A stretch of DNA of 64,000 bases from Auanema rhodensis (Eukaryota > Nematoda > Chromadorea > Rhabditida > Rhabditidae). Below the pieces are notes generated by a model, which made no database searches, was not told where the DNA came from, and was given only the letters and a program-made list of their open reading frames with translations. The stretch is taken from the NCBI GenBank assembly GCA_964057225.1, contig OZ059899.1, forward strand, positions 21,212,501-21,276,500, in the 5' to 3' direction. Position numbers and translations under genes: made by a program. Positions 23,701 through 36,900 of this stretch are shown here, in pieces (the first letter of the stretch is position 1; each line of letters begins with the position of its first letter).

Positions 23701-26700
23701 ACATTGTCCATCGTCTTTGCCTTGAAAAAAGGAATCTAAAAACATCTACTTTCTGCTAAATTATTTTGAAATTTTTCGAAAAAATTTTTGTCAAAATGTT
23801 TTTGGAAGCAATGTTGAGTGTACATGGAAACTCAACATACACTAAGGCATCATTTTTCAAACGATCATAACTAATTTTTGTATTAAGCGTTTCTCAATGT
23901 AGTATAGTGCATTCGATGCGGATTTTTAAGCTGCGTCGATCTGTGTTATCAGATTTGCGCTAGCTTAAAAATGCACCGAGATATCAACTGATATAAGTTC
24001 ACACTTATATCCTCGATTTTCACCCTGAAGAATTAATTTTTTCGTTGAATAACATTGTCCATCGTCTTTGCCTTGAAAAAAGGAATCTAAAAACATCTAC
24101 TTTTTGCTAAATTATTCTGAAATTTTTTGAAAAAATTTTTGTCAAAATGTTTTTGGAAGCAATGTTGAGTGTACATGAAAACTCAACATACACTAATGCA
24201 TCATTTTTCAAACGATCATAACTAATTTTTGTATTAAGCGTTTCTCATTGTAGTATAGTGCATTCGATGCGGATTTTTAAGCTGCGTCGATCTGTGTTAT
24301 CATATTTGCGCTAGCTTAAAAATGCACCGAGATATCAACTGATATAAGTTCACACTTATATCCTCAATTTTCACCCTGAAGAATTAATTTTTTCGTTGAA
24401 TAACATTGTCCATCGTCTTTGCCTTGAAAAAAGGAATCTAAAAACATCTACTTTCTGCTAAATTATTTTGAAATTTTTCGAAAAAATTTTTGTCAAAATG
24501 TTTTTGGAAGCAATGTTGAGTGTACATGGAAACTCAACATACACTAAGGCATCATTTTTCAAACGATCATAACTAATTTTTGTATTAAGCGTTTCTCAAT
24601 GTAGTATAGTACATTCGATGCGGATTTTCAAGCTGCGTCGATCTGTGTTATCAGTATTGCGCTAGCTTAAAAATGCACCGAGATATCAACTGATATAAGT
24701 TCACACTTATATCCTCGATTTTCACCCTGAAGAATTAATTTTTTCGTTGAATAACATTGTTCATCGTCTTTGCCTTGAAAAAAGGAATCTAAAAACATCT
24801 ACTTTTTGCTAAATTATTTTGAAATTTTTCGAAAAAATTTTTGTCAAAATGTTTTTGGAAGCAATGTTGAGTGTACATGGAAACTCAACGTACACTAATG
24901 CATCATTTTTCAAACGATCATAACTAATTTTTGTATTAAGCGTTTCTCAATGTAGTATAGTGCATTCGATGCGGATTTTTAAGCTGCGTCGATCTGTGTT
25001 ATCAGATTTGCGCTAGCTTAAAAATGCACCGAGATATCAACTGATATAAGTTCACACTTATATCCTCGATTTTCACCCTGAAGAATTAATTTTTTCGTTG
25101 AATAACATTGTCCATCGTCTTTGCCTTGAAAAAAGGAATCTAAAAACATCTACTTTTTGCTAAATTATTCTGAAATTTTTTGAAAAAATTTTTGTCAAAA
25201 TGTTTTTGGAAGCAATGTTGAGTGTACATGAAAACTCAACATACACTAATGCATCATTTTTCAAACGATCATAACTAATTTTTGTATTAAGCGTTTCTCA
25301 TTGTAGTATAGTGCATTCGATGCGGATTTTTAAGCTGCGTCGATCTGTGTTATCATATTTGCGCTAGCTTAAAAATGCACCGAGATATCAACTGATATAA
25401 GTTCACACTTATATCCTCAATTTTCACCCTGAAGAATTAATTTTTTCGTTGAATAACATTGTCCATCGTCTTTGCCTTGAAAAAAGGAATCTAAAAACAT
25501 CTACTTTTTGCTAAATTATTTTGAAATTTTTCGAAAAAATTTTTGTCAAAATGTTTTTGGAAGCAATGTTGAGTGTACATGGAAACTCAACGTACACTAA
25601 TGCATCATTTTTCAAACGATCATAACTAATTTTTGTATTAAGCGTTTCTCAATGTAGTATAGTGCATTCGATGCGGATTTTTAAGCTGCGTCGATCTGTG
25701 TTATCAGATTTGCGCTAGCTTAAAAATGCACCGAGATATCAACTGATATAAGTTCACACTTATATCCTCGATTTTCACCCTGAAGAATTAATTTTTTCGT
25801 TGAATAACATTGTCCATCGTCTTTGCCTTGAAAAAAGGAATCTAAAAACATCTACTTTTTGCTAAATTATTTTGAAATTTTTCGAAAAAATTTTTGTCAA
25901 AATGTTTTTGGAAGCAATGTTGAGTGTACATGGAAACGCAACATACACTAAGGCATCATTTTTCAAACGATCATAACTAATTTTTGTATTAAGCGTTTCT
26001 CAATGTAGTATAGTGCATTCGATGCGGATTTTTAAGCTGCGTCGATCTGTGTTATCATATTTGCGCTAGCTTAAAAATGCACCGAGATATCAACTGATAT
26101 AAGTTCACACTTATATCCTCAATTTTCACCCTGAAGAATTAATTTTTTCGTTGAATAACATTGTCCATCGTCTTTGCCTTGAAAAAAGGAATCTAAAAAC
26201 ATCTACTTTCTGCTAAATTATTTTGAAATTTTTCGAAAAAATTTTTGTCAAAATGTTTTTGGAAGCAATGTTGAGTGTACATGGAAACGCAACATACACT
26301 AAGGCATCATTTTTCAAACGATCATAACTAATTTTTGTATTAAGCGTTTCTCAATGTAGTATAGTGCATTCGATGCGGATTTTTAAGCTGCGTCGATCTG
26401 TGTTATCATATTTGCGCTAGCTTAAAAATGCACCGAGATATCAACTGATATAAGTTCACACTTATATCCTCAATTTTCACCCTGAAGAATTAATTTTTTC
26501 GTTGAATAACATTGTCCATCGTCTTTGCCTTGAAAAAAGGAATCTAAAAACATCTACTTTCTGCTAAATTATTTTGAAATTTTTCGAAAAAATTTTTGTC
26601 AAAATGTTTTTGGAAGCAATGTTGAGTGTACATGGAAACTCAACATACACTAAGGCATCATTTTTCAAACGATCATAACTAATTTTTGTATTAAGCGTTT

Positions 26701-27047
26701 CTCAATGTAGTATAGTACATTCGATGCGGATTTTCAAGCTGCGTCGATCTGTGTTATCAGTATTGCGCTAGCTTAAAAATGCACCGAGATATCAACTGAT
26801 ATAAGTTCACACTTATATCCTCGATTTTCACCCTGAAGAATTAATTTTTTCGTTGAATAACATTGTTCATCGTCTTTGCCTTGAAAAAAGGAATCTAAAA
26901 ACATCTACTTTTTGCTAAATTATTTTGAAATTTTTCGAAAAAATTTTTGTCAAAATGTTTTTGGAAGCAATGTTGAGTGTACATGGAAACGCAACATACA
27001 CTAAGGCATCATTTTTCAAACGATCATAACTAATTTTTGTATTAAGC

Positions 27048-28100
27048 GTTTCTCAATGTAGTATAGTGCATTCGATGCGGATTTTTAAGCTGCGTCGATC
27101 TGTGTTATCATATTTGCGCTAGCTTAAAAATGCACCGAGATATCAACTGATATAAGTTCACACTTATATCCTCAATTTTCACCCTGAAGAATTAATTTTT
27201 TCGTTGAATAACATTGTCCATCGTCTTTGCCTTGAAAAAAGGAATCTAAAAACATCTACTTTTTGCTAAATTATTTTGAAATTTTTCGAAAAAATTTTTG
27301 TCAAAATGTTTTTGGAAGCAATGTTGAGTGTACATGGAAACGCAACATACACTAAGGCATCATTTTTCAAACGATCATAACTAATTTTTGTATTAAGCGT
27401 TTCTCAATGTAGTATAGTGCATTCGATGCGGATTTTTAAGCTGCGTCGATCTGTGTTATCATATTTGCGCTAGCTTAAAAATGCACCGAGATATCAACTG
27501 ATATAAGTTCACACTTATATCCTCAATTTTCACCCTGAAGAATTAATTTTTTCGTTGAATAACATTGTCCATCGTCTTTGCCTTGAAAAAAGGAATCTAA
27601 AAACATCTACTTTTTGCTAAATTATTTTGAAATTTTTCGAAAAAATTTTTGTCAAAATGTTTTTGGAAGCAATGTTGAGTGTACATGGAAACGCAACATA
27701 CACTAAGGCATCATTTTTCAAACGATCATAACTAATTTTTGTATTAAGCGTTTCTCAATGTAGTATAGTGCATTCGATGCGGATTTTTAAGCTGCGTCGA
27801 TCTGTGTTATCATATTTGCGCTAGCTTAAAAATGCACCGAGATATCAACTGATATAAGTTCACACTTATATCCTCAATTTTCACCCTGAAGAATTAATTT
27901 TTTCGTTGAATAACATTGTCCATCGTCTTTGCCTTGAAAAAAGGAATCTAAAAACATCTACTTTTTGCTAAATTATTTTGAAATTTTTCGAAAAAATTTT
28001 TGTCAAAATGTTTTTGGAAGCAATGTTGAGTGTACATGGAAACGCAACATACACTAAGGCATCATTTTTCAAACGATCATAACTAATTTTTGTATTAAGC
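27048..28100. repeat. Three identical monomers in a row
   Basis: The units at 27048, 27399 and 27750 are the same in every mark I checked: TCATATTTG, CTCAATTTTC, TTTTTGCTAA, TTTTTCGAAAA, GGAAACGCAAC and ACTAAGGCATC. Elsewhere in the right domain neighbouring units usually belong to different subfamilies, so this run is a local expansion of a single unit. Confidence 0.8.
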
Positions 28101-28802
28101 GTTTCTCAATGTAGTATAGTGCATTCGATGCGGATTTTTAAGCTGCGTCGATCTGTGTTATCATATTTGCGCTAGCTTAAAAATGCACCGAGATATCAAC
28201 TGATATAAGTTCACACTTATATCCTCAATTTTCACCCTGAAGAATTAATTTTTTCGTTGAATAACATTGTCCATCGTCTTTGCCTTGAAAAAAGGAATCT
28301 AAAAACATCTACTTTCTGCTAAATTATTTTGAAATTTTTCGAAAAAATTTTTGTCAAAATGTTTTTGGAAGCAATGTTGAGTGTACATGGAAACTCAACA
28401 TACACTAAGGCATCATTTTTCAAACGATCATAACTAATTTTTGTATTAAGCGTTTCTCGATGTAGTATAGTACATTCGATGCGGATTTTCAAGCTGCGTC
28501 GATCTGTGTTATCAGTATTGCGCTAGCTTAAAAATGCACCGAGATATCAACTGATATAAGTTCACACTTATATCCTCGATTTTCACCCTGAAGAATTAAT
28601 TTTTTCGTTGAATAACATTGTTCATCGTCTTTGCCTTGAAAAAAGGAATCTAAAAACATCTACTTTTTGCTAAATTATTTTGAAATTTTTCGAAAAAATT
28701 TTTGTCAAAATGTTTTTGGAAGCAATGTTGAGTGTACATGGAAACTCAACATACACTAATGCATCATTTTTCAAACGATCATAACTAATTTTTGTATTAA
28801 GC

Positions 28803-29855
28803 GTTTCTCAATGTAGTATAGTGCATTCGATGCGGATTTTTAAGCTGCGTCGATCTGTGTTATCAGATTTGCGCTAGCTTAAAAATGCACCGAGATATCA
28901 ACTGATATAAGTTCACACTTATATCCTCGATTTTCACCCTGAAGAATTAATTTTTTCGTTGAATAACATTGTCCATCGTCTTTGCCTTGAAAAAAGGAAT
29001 CTAAAAACATCTACTTTTTGCTAAATTATTTTGAAATTTTTTGAAAAAATTTTTGTCAAAATGTTTTTGGAAGCAATGTTGAGTGTACATGGAAACTCAA
29101 CATACACTAATGCATCATTTTTCAAACGATCATAACTAATTTTTGTATTAAGCGTTTCTCAATGTAGTATAGTGCATTCGATGCGGATTTTTAAGCTGCG
29201 TCGATCTGTGTTATCATATTTGCGCTAGCTTAAAAATGCACCGAGATATCAACTGATATAAGTTCACACTTATATCCTCAATTTTCACCCTGAAGAATTA
29301 ATTTTTTCGTTGAATAACATTGTCCATCGTCTTTGCCTTGAAAAAAGGAATCTAAAAACATCTACTTTTTGCTAAATTATTTTGAAATTTTTCGAAAAAA
29401 TTTTTGTCAAAATGTTTTTGGAAGCAATGTTGAGTGTACATGGAAACTCAACGTACACTAATGCATCATTTTTCAAACGATCATAACTAATTTTTGTATT
29501 AAGCGTTTCTCAATGTAGTATAGTGCATTCGATGCGGATTTTTAAGCTGCGTCGATCTCTGTTATCAGATTTGCGCTAGCTTAAAAATGCACCGAGATAT
29601 CAACTGATATAAGTTCACACTTATATCCTCGATTTTCACCCTGAAGAATTAATTTTTTCGTTGAATAACATTGTCCATCGTCTTTGCCTTGAAAAAAGGA
29701 ATCTAAAAACATCTACTTTTTGCTAAATTATTTTGAAATTTTTTGAAAAAATTTTTGTCAAAATGTTTTTGGAAGCAATGTTGAGTGTACATGGAAACTC
29801 AACATACACTAATGCATCATTTTTCAAACGATCATAACTAATTTTTGTATTAAGC
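28803..29855. repeat. Trimer duplication (1,053 bp), copy 1
   Basis: Units 28803, 29154 and 29505 match 29856, 30207 and 30558. The third unit of each has the rare change GATCTCTGTT (elsewhere GATCTGTGTT), which I saw only in these two copies. This is therefore a direct tandem duplication of exactly three monomers. The monomers at 34770 and 35121 resemble the first two, as part of a further copy of 28101-29504 displaced 5967 bp (17 units). Confidence 0.82.
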
Positions 29856-30908
29856 GTTTCTCAATGTAGTATAGTGCATTCGATGCGGATTTTTAAGCTG
29901 CGTCGATCTGTGTTATCAGATTTGCGCTAGCTTAAAAATGCACCGAGATATCAACTGATATAAGTTCACACTTATATCCTCGATTTTCACCCTGAAGAAT
30001 TAATTTTTTCGTTGAATAACATTGTCCATCGTCTTTGCCTTGAAAAAAGGAATCTAAAAACATCTACTTTTTGCTAAATTATTTTGAAATTTTTTGAAAA
30101 AATTTTTGTCAAAATGTTTTTGGAAGCAATGTTGAGTGTACATGGAAACTCAACATACACTAATGCATCATTTTTCAAACGATCATAACTAATTTTTGTA
30201 TTAAGCGTTTCTCAATGTAGTATAGTGCATTCGATGCGGATTTTTAAGCTGCGTCGATCTGTGTTATCATATTTGCGCTAGCTTAAAAATGCACCGAGAT
30301 ATCAACTGATATAAGTTCACACTTATATCCTCAATTTTCACCCTGAAGAATTAATTTTTTCGTTGAATAACATTGTCCATCGTCTTTGCCTTGAAAAAAG
30401 GAATCTAAAAACATCTACTTTTTGCTAAATTATTTTGAAATTTTTCGAAAAAATTTTTGTCAAAATGTTTTTGGAAGCAATGTTGAGTGTACATGGAAAC
30501 TCAACGTACACTAATGCATCATTTTTCAAACGATCATAACTAATTTTTGTATTAAGCGTTTCTCAATGTAGTATAGTGCATTCGATGCGGATTTTTAAGC
30601 TGCGTCGATCTCTGTTATCAGATTTGCGCTAGCTTAAAAATGCACCGAGATATCAACTGATATAAGTTCACACTTATATCCTCGATTTTCACCCTGAAGA
30701 ATTAATTTTTTCGTTGAATAACATTGTCCATCGTCTTTGCCTTGAAAAAAGGAATCTAAAAACATCTACTTTTTGCTAAATTATTTTGAAATTTTTTGAA
30801 AAAATTTTTGTCAAAATGTTTTTGGAAGCAATGTTGAGTGTACATGGAAACTCAACATACACTAATGCATCATTTTTCAAACGATCATAACTAATTTTTG
30901 TATTAAGC
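29856..30908. repeat. Trimer duplication (1,053 bp), copy 2
   Basis: The direct neighbour and copy of 28803-29855, marked by GATCTCTGTT near 30610. No differences were noticed by eye. Confidence 0.82.
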
Positions 30909-33900
30909 GTTTCTCAATGTAGTATAGTGCATTCGATGCGGATTTTTAAGCTGCGTCGATCTGTGTTATCATATTTGCGCTAGCTTAAAAATGCAACGAG
31001 ATATCAACTGATATAAGTTCACACTTATATCCTCGATTTTCACCCTGAAGAATTAATTTTTTCGTTGAATAACATTGTCCATCGTCTTTGCCTTGAAAAA
31101 AGGAATCTAAAAACATCTACTTTCTGCTAAATTATTTTGAAATTTTTCGAAAAAATTTTTGTCAAAATGTTTTTGGAAGCAATGTTGAGTGTACATGGAA
31201 ACTCAACATACACTAAGGCATCATTTTTCAAACGATCATAACTAATTTTTGTATTAAGCGTTTCTCAATGTAGTATAGTACATTCGATGCGGATTTTCAA
31301 GCTGCGTCGATCTGTGTTATCAGTATTGCGCTAGCTTAAAAATGCACCGAGATATCAACTGATATAAGTTCACACTTATATCCTCGATTTTCACCCTGAA
31401 GAATTAATTTTTTCGTTGAATAACATTGTTCATCGTCTTTGCCTTGAAAAAAGGAATCTAAAAACATCTACTTTTTGCTAAATTATTTTGAAATTTTTCG
31501 AAAAAATTTTTGTCAAAATGTTTTTGGAAGCAATGTTGAGTGTACATGGAAACTCAACGTACACTAATGCATCATTTTTCAAACGATCATAACTAATTTT
31601 TGTATTAAGCGTTTCTCAATGTAGTATAGTACATTCGATGCGGATTTTCAAGCTGCGTCGATCTGTGTTATCAGTATTGCGCTAGCTTAAAAATGCACCG
31701 AGATATCAACTGATATAAGTTCACACTTATATCCTCGATTTTCACCCTGAAGAATTAATTTTTTCGTTGAATAACATTGTCCATCGTCTTTGCCTTGAAA
31801 AAAGAAATCTAAAAACATCTACTTTTTGCTAAATTATTTTGAAATTTTTCGAAAAAATTTTTGTCAAAATGTTTTTGGAAGCAATGTTGAGTGTACATGG
31901 AAACTCAACATACACTAAGGCATCATTTTTCAAACGATCATAACTAATTTTTGTATTAAGCGTTTCTCAATGTAGTATAGTACATTCGATGCGGATTTTC
32001 AAGCTGCGTCGATCTGTGTTATCAGTATTGCGCTAGCTTAAAAATGCACCGAGATATCAACTGATATAAGTTCACACTTATATCCTCGATTTTCACCCTG
32101 AAGAATTAATTTTTTCGTTGAATAACATTGTTCATCGTCTTTGCCTTGAAAAAAGGAATCTAAAAACATCTACTTTTTGCTAAATTATTTTGAAATTTTT
32201 CGAAAAAATTTTTGTCAAAATGTTTTTGGAAGCAATGTTGAGTGTACATGGAAACTCAACGTACACTAATGCATCATTTTTCAAACGATCATAACTAATT
32301 TTTGTATTAAGCGTTTCTCAATGTAGTATAGTGCATTCGATGCGGATTTTTAAGCTGCGTCGATCTGTGTTATCAGATTTGCGCTAGCTTAAAAATGCAC
32401 CGAGATATCAACTGATATAAGTTCACACTTATATCCTCGATTTTCACCCTGAAGAATTAATTTTTTCGTTGAATAACATTGTCCATCGTCTTTGCCTTGA
32501 AAAAAGGAATCTAAAAACATCTACTTTTTGCTAAATTATTCTGAAATTTTTTGAAAAAATTTTTGTCAAAATGTTTTTGGAAGCAATGTTGAGTGTACAT
32601 GAAAACTCAACATACACTAATGCATCATTTTTCAAACGATCATAACTAATTTTTGTATTAAGCGTTTCTCAATGTAGTATAGTGCATTCGATGCGGATTT
32701 TTAAGCTGCGTCGATCTGTGTTATCATATTTGCGCTAGCTTAAAAATGCACCGAGATATCAACTGATATAAGTTCACACTTATATCCTCAATTTTCACCC
32801 TGAAGAATTAATTTTTTCGTTGAATAACATTGTCCATCGTCTTTGCCTTGAAAAAAGGAATCTAAAAACATCTACTTTTTGCTAAATTATTTTGAAATTT
32901 TTCGAAAAAATTTTTGTCAAAATGTTTTTGGAAGCAATGTTGAGTGTACATGGAAACTCAACGTACACTAATGCATCATTTTTCAAACGATCATAACTAA
33001 TTTTTGTATTAAGCGTTTCTCAATGTAGTATAGTGCATTCGATGCGGATTTTTAAGCTGCGTCGATCTGTGTTATCAGATTTGCGCTAGCTTAAAAATGC
33101 ACCGAGATATCAACTGATATAAGTTCACACTTATATCCTCGATTTTCACCCTGAAGAATTAATTTTTTCGTTGAATAACATTGTCCATCGTCTTTGCCTT
33201 GAAAAAAGGAATCTAAAAACATCTACTTTTTGCTAAATTATTTTGAAATTTTTCGAAAAAATTTTTGTCAAAATGTTTTTGGAAGCAATGTTGAGTGTAC
33301 ATGGAAACGCAACATACACTAAGGCATCATTTTTCAAACGATCATAACTAATTTTTGTATTAAGCGTTTCTCAATGTAGTATAGTGCATTCGATGCGGAT
33401 TTTTAAGCTGCGTCGATCTGTGTTATCATATTTGCGCTAGCTTAAAAATGCACCGAGATATCAACTGATATAAGTTCGCACTTATATCCTCAATTTTCAC
33501 CCTGAAGAATTAATTTTTTCGTTGAATAACATTGTCCATCGTCTTTGCCTTGAAAAAAGGAATCTAAAAACATCTACTTTCTGCTAAATTATTTTGAAAT
33601 TTTTCGAAAAAATTTTTGTCAAAATGTTTTTGGAAGCAATGTTGAGTGTACATGGAAACTCAACATACACTAAGGCATCATTTTTCAAACGATCATAACT
33701 AATTTTTGTATTAAGCGTTTCTCAATGTAGTATAGTACATTCGATGCGGATTTTCAAGCTGCGTCGATCTGTGTTATCAGTATTGCGCTAGCTTAAAAAT
33801 GCACCGAGATATCAACTGATATAAGTTCACACTTATATCCTCGATTTTCACCCTGAAGAATTAATTTTTTCGTTGAATAACATTGTTCATCGTCTTTGCC

Positions 33901-36900
33901 TTGAAAAAAGGAATCTAAAAACATCTACTTTTTGCTAAATTATTTTGAAATTTTTCGAAAAAATTTTTGTCAAAATGTTTTTGGAAGCAATGTTGAGTGT
34001 ACATGGAAACGCAACATACACTAAGGCATCATTTTTCAAACGATCATAACTAATTTTTGTATTAAGCGTTTCTCAATGTAGTATAGTGCATTCGATGCGG
34101 ATTTTTAAGCTGCGTCGATCTGTGTTATCATATTTGCGCTAGCTTAAAAATGCACCGAGATATCAACTGATATAAGTTCACACTTATATCCTCAATTTTC
34201 ACCCTGAAGAATTAATTTTTTCGTTGAATAACATTGTCCATCGTCTTTGCCTTGAAAAAAGGAATTTAAAAACATCTACTTTCTGCTAAATTATTTTGAA
34301 ATTTTTCGAAAAAATTTTTGTCAAAATGTTTTTGGAAGCAATGTTGAGTGTACATGGAAACTCAACATACACTAAGGCATCATTTTTCAAACGATCATAA
34401 CTAATTTTTGTATTAAGCGTTTCTCGATGTAGTATAGTACATTCGATGCGGATTTTCAAGCTGCGTCGATCTGTGTTATCAGTATTGCGCTAGCTTAAAA
34501 ATGCACCGAGATATCAACTGATATAAGTTCACACTTATATCCTCGATTTTCACCCTGAAGAATTAATTTTTTCGTTGAATAACATTGTTCATCGTCTTTG
34601 CCTTGAAAAAAGGAATCTAAAAACATCTACTTTTTGCTAAATTATTTTGAAATTTTTCGAAAAAATTTTTGTCAAAATGTTTTTGGAAGCAATGTTGAGT
34701 GTACATGGAAACTCAACATACACTAATGCATCATTTTTCAAACGATCATAACTAATTTTTGTATTAAGCGTTTCTCAATGTAGTATAGTGCATTCGATGC
34801 GGATTTTTAAGCTGCGTCGATCTGTGTTATCAGATTTGCGCTAGCTTAAAAATGCACCGAGATATCAACTGATATAAGTTCACACTTATATCCTCGATTT
34901 TCACCCTGAAGAATTAATTTTTTCGTTGAATAACATTGTCCATCGTCTTTGCCTTGAAAAAAGGAATCTAAAAACATCTACTTTTTGCTAAATTATTTTG
35001 AAATTTTTTGAAAAAATTTTTGTCAAAATGTTTTTGGAAGCAATGTTGAGTGTACATGGAAACTCAACATACACTAATGCATCATTTTTCAAACGATCAT
35101 AACTAATTTTTGTATTAAGCGTTTCTCAATGTAGTATAGTGCATTCGATGCGGATTTTTAAGCTGCGTCGATCTGTGTTATCATATTTGCGCTAGCTTAA
35201 AAATGCACCGAGATATCAACTGATATAAGTTCACACTTATATCCTCAATTTTCACCCTGAAGAATTAATTTTTTCGTTGAATAACATTGTCCATCGTCTT
35301 TGCCTTGAAAAAAGGAATCTAAAAACATCTACTTTTTGCTAAATTATTTTGAAATTTTTCGAAAAAATTTTTGTCAAAATGTTTTTGGAAGCAATGTTGA
35401 GTGTACATGGAAACTCAACGTACACTAATGCATCATTTTTCAAACGATCATAACTAATTTTTGTATTAAGCGTTTCTCAATGTAGTATAGTGCATTCGAT
35501 GCGGATTTTTAAGCTGCGTCGATCTGTGTTATCATATTTGCGCTAGCTTAAAAATGCACCGAGATATCAACTGATATAAGTTCACACTTATATCCTCAAT
35601 TTTCACCCTGAAGAATTAATTTTTTCGTTGAATAACATTGTCCATCGTCTTTGCCTTGAAAAAAGGAATCTAAAAACATCTACTTTTTGCTAAATTATTT
35701 TGAAATTTTTTGAAAAAATTTTTGTCAAAATGTTTTTGGAAGCAATGTTGAGTGTACATGGAAACTCAACATACACTAATGCATCATTTTTCAAACGATC
35801 ATAACTAATTTTTGTATTAAGCGTTTCTCAATGTAGTATAGTGCATTCGATGCGGATTTTTAAGCTGCGTCGATCTGTGTTATCATATTTGCGCTAGCTT
35901 AAAAATGCAACGAGATATCAACTGATATAAGTTCACACTTATATCCTCAATTTTCACCCTGAAGAATTAATTTTTTCGTTGAATAACATTGTCCATCGTC
36001 TTTGCCTTGAAAAAAGGAATCTAAAAACATCTACTTTTTGCTAAATTATTTTGAAATTTTTCGAAAAAATTTTTGTCAAAATGTTTTTGGAAGCAATGTT
36101 GAGTGTACATGGAAACTCAACGTACACTAATGCATCATTTTTCAAACGATCATAACTAATTTTTGTATTAAGCGTTTCTCAATGTAGTATAGTGCATTCG
36201 ATGCGGATTTTTAAGCTGCGTCGATCTGTGTTATCATATTTGCGCTAGCTTAAAAATGCACCGAGATATCAACTGATATAAGTTCACACTTATATCCTCA
36301 ATTTTCACCCTGAAGAATTAATTTTTTCGTTGAATAACATTGTTCATCGTCTTTGCCTTGAAAAAAGGAATCTAAAAACATCTACTTTTTGCTAACTTAT
36401 TTTGAAATTTTTCGAAAAAATTTTTGTCAAAATGTTTTTGGAAGCAATGTTGAGTGTACATGGAAACGCAACATACACTAATGCATCATTTTTCAAACGA
36501 TCATAACTAATTTTTGTATTAAGCGTTTCTCAATGTAGTATAGTGCATTCGATGCGGATTTTTAAGCTGCGTCGATCTGTGTTATCAGATTTGCGCTAGC
36601 TTAAAAATGCACCGAGATATCAACTGATATAAGTTCACACTTATATCCTCGATTTTCACCCTGAAGAATTAATTTTTTCGTTGAATAACATTGTCCATCG
36701 TCTTTGCCTTGAAAAAAGGAATCTAAAAACATCTACTTTTCGCTAAATTATTTTGAAATTTTTTGAAAAAATTTTTGTCAAAATGTTTTTGGAAGCAATG
36801 TTGAGTGTACATGGAAACTCAACATACACTAATGCATCATTTTTCAAACGATCATAACTAATTTTTGTATTAAGCGTTTTCCAATGTAGTATAGTGCATT

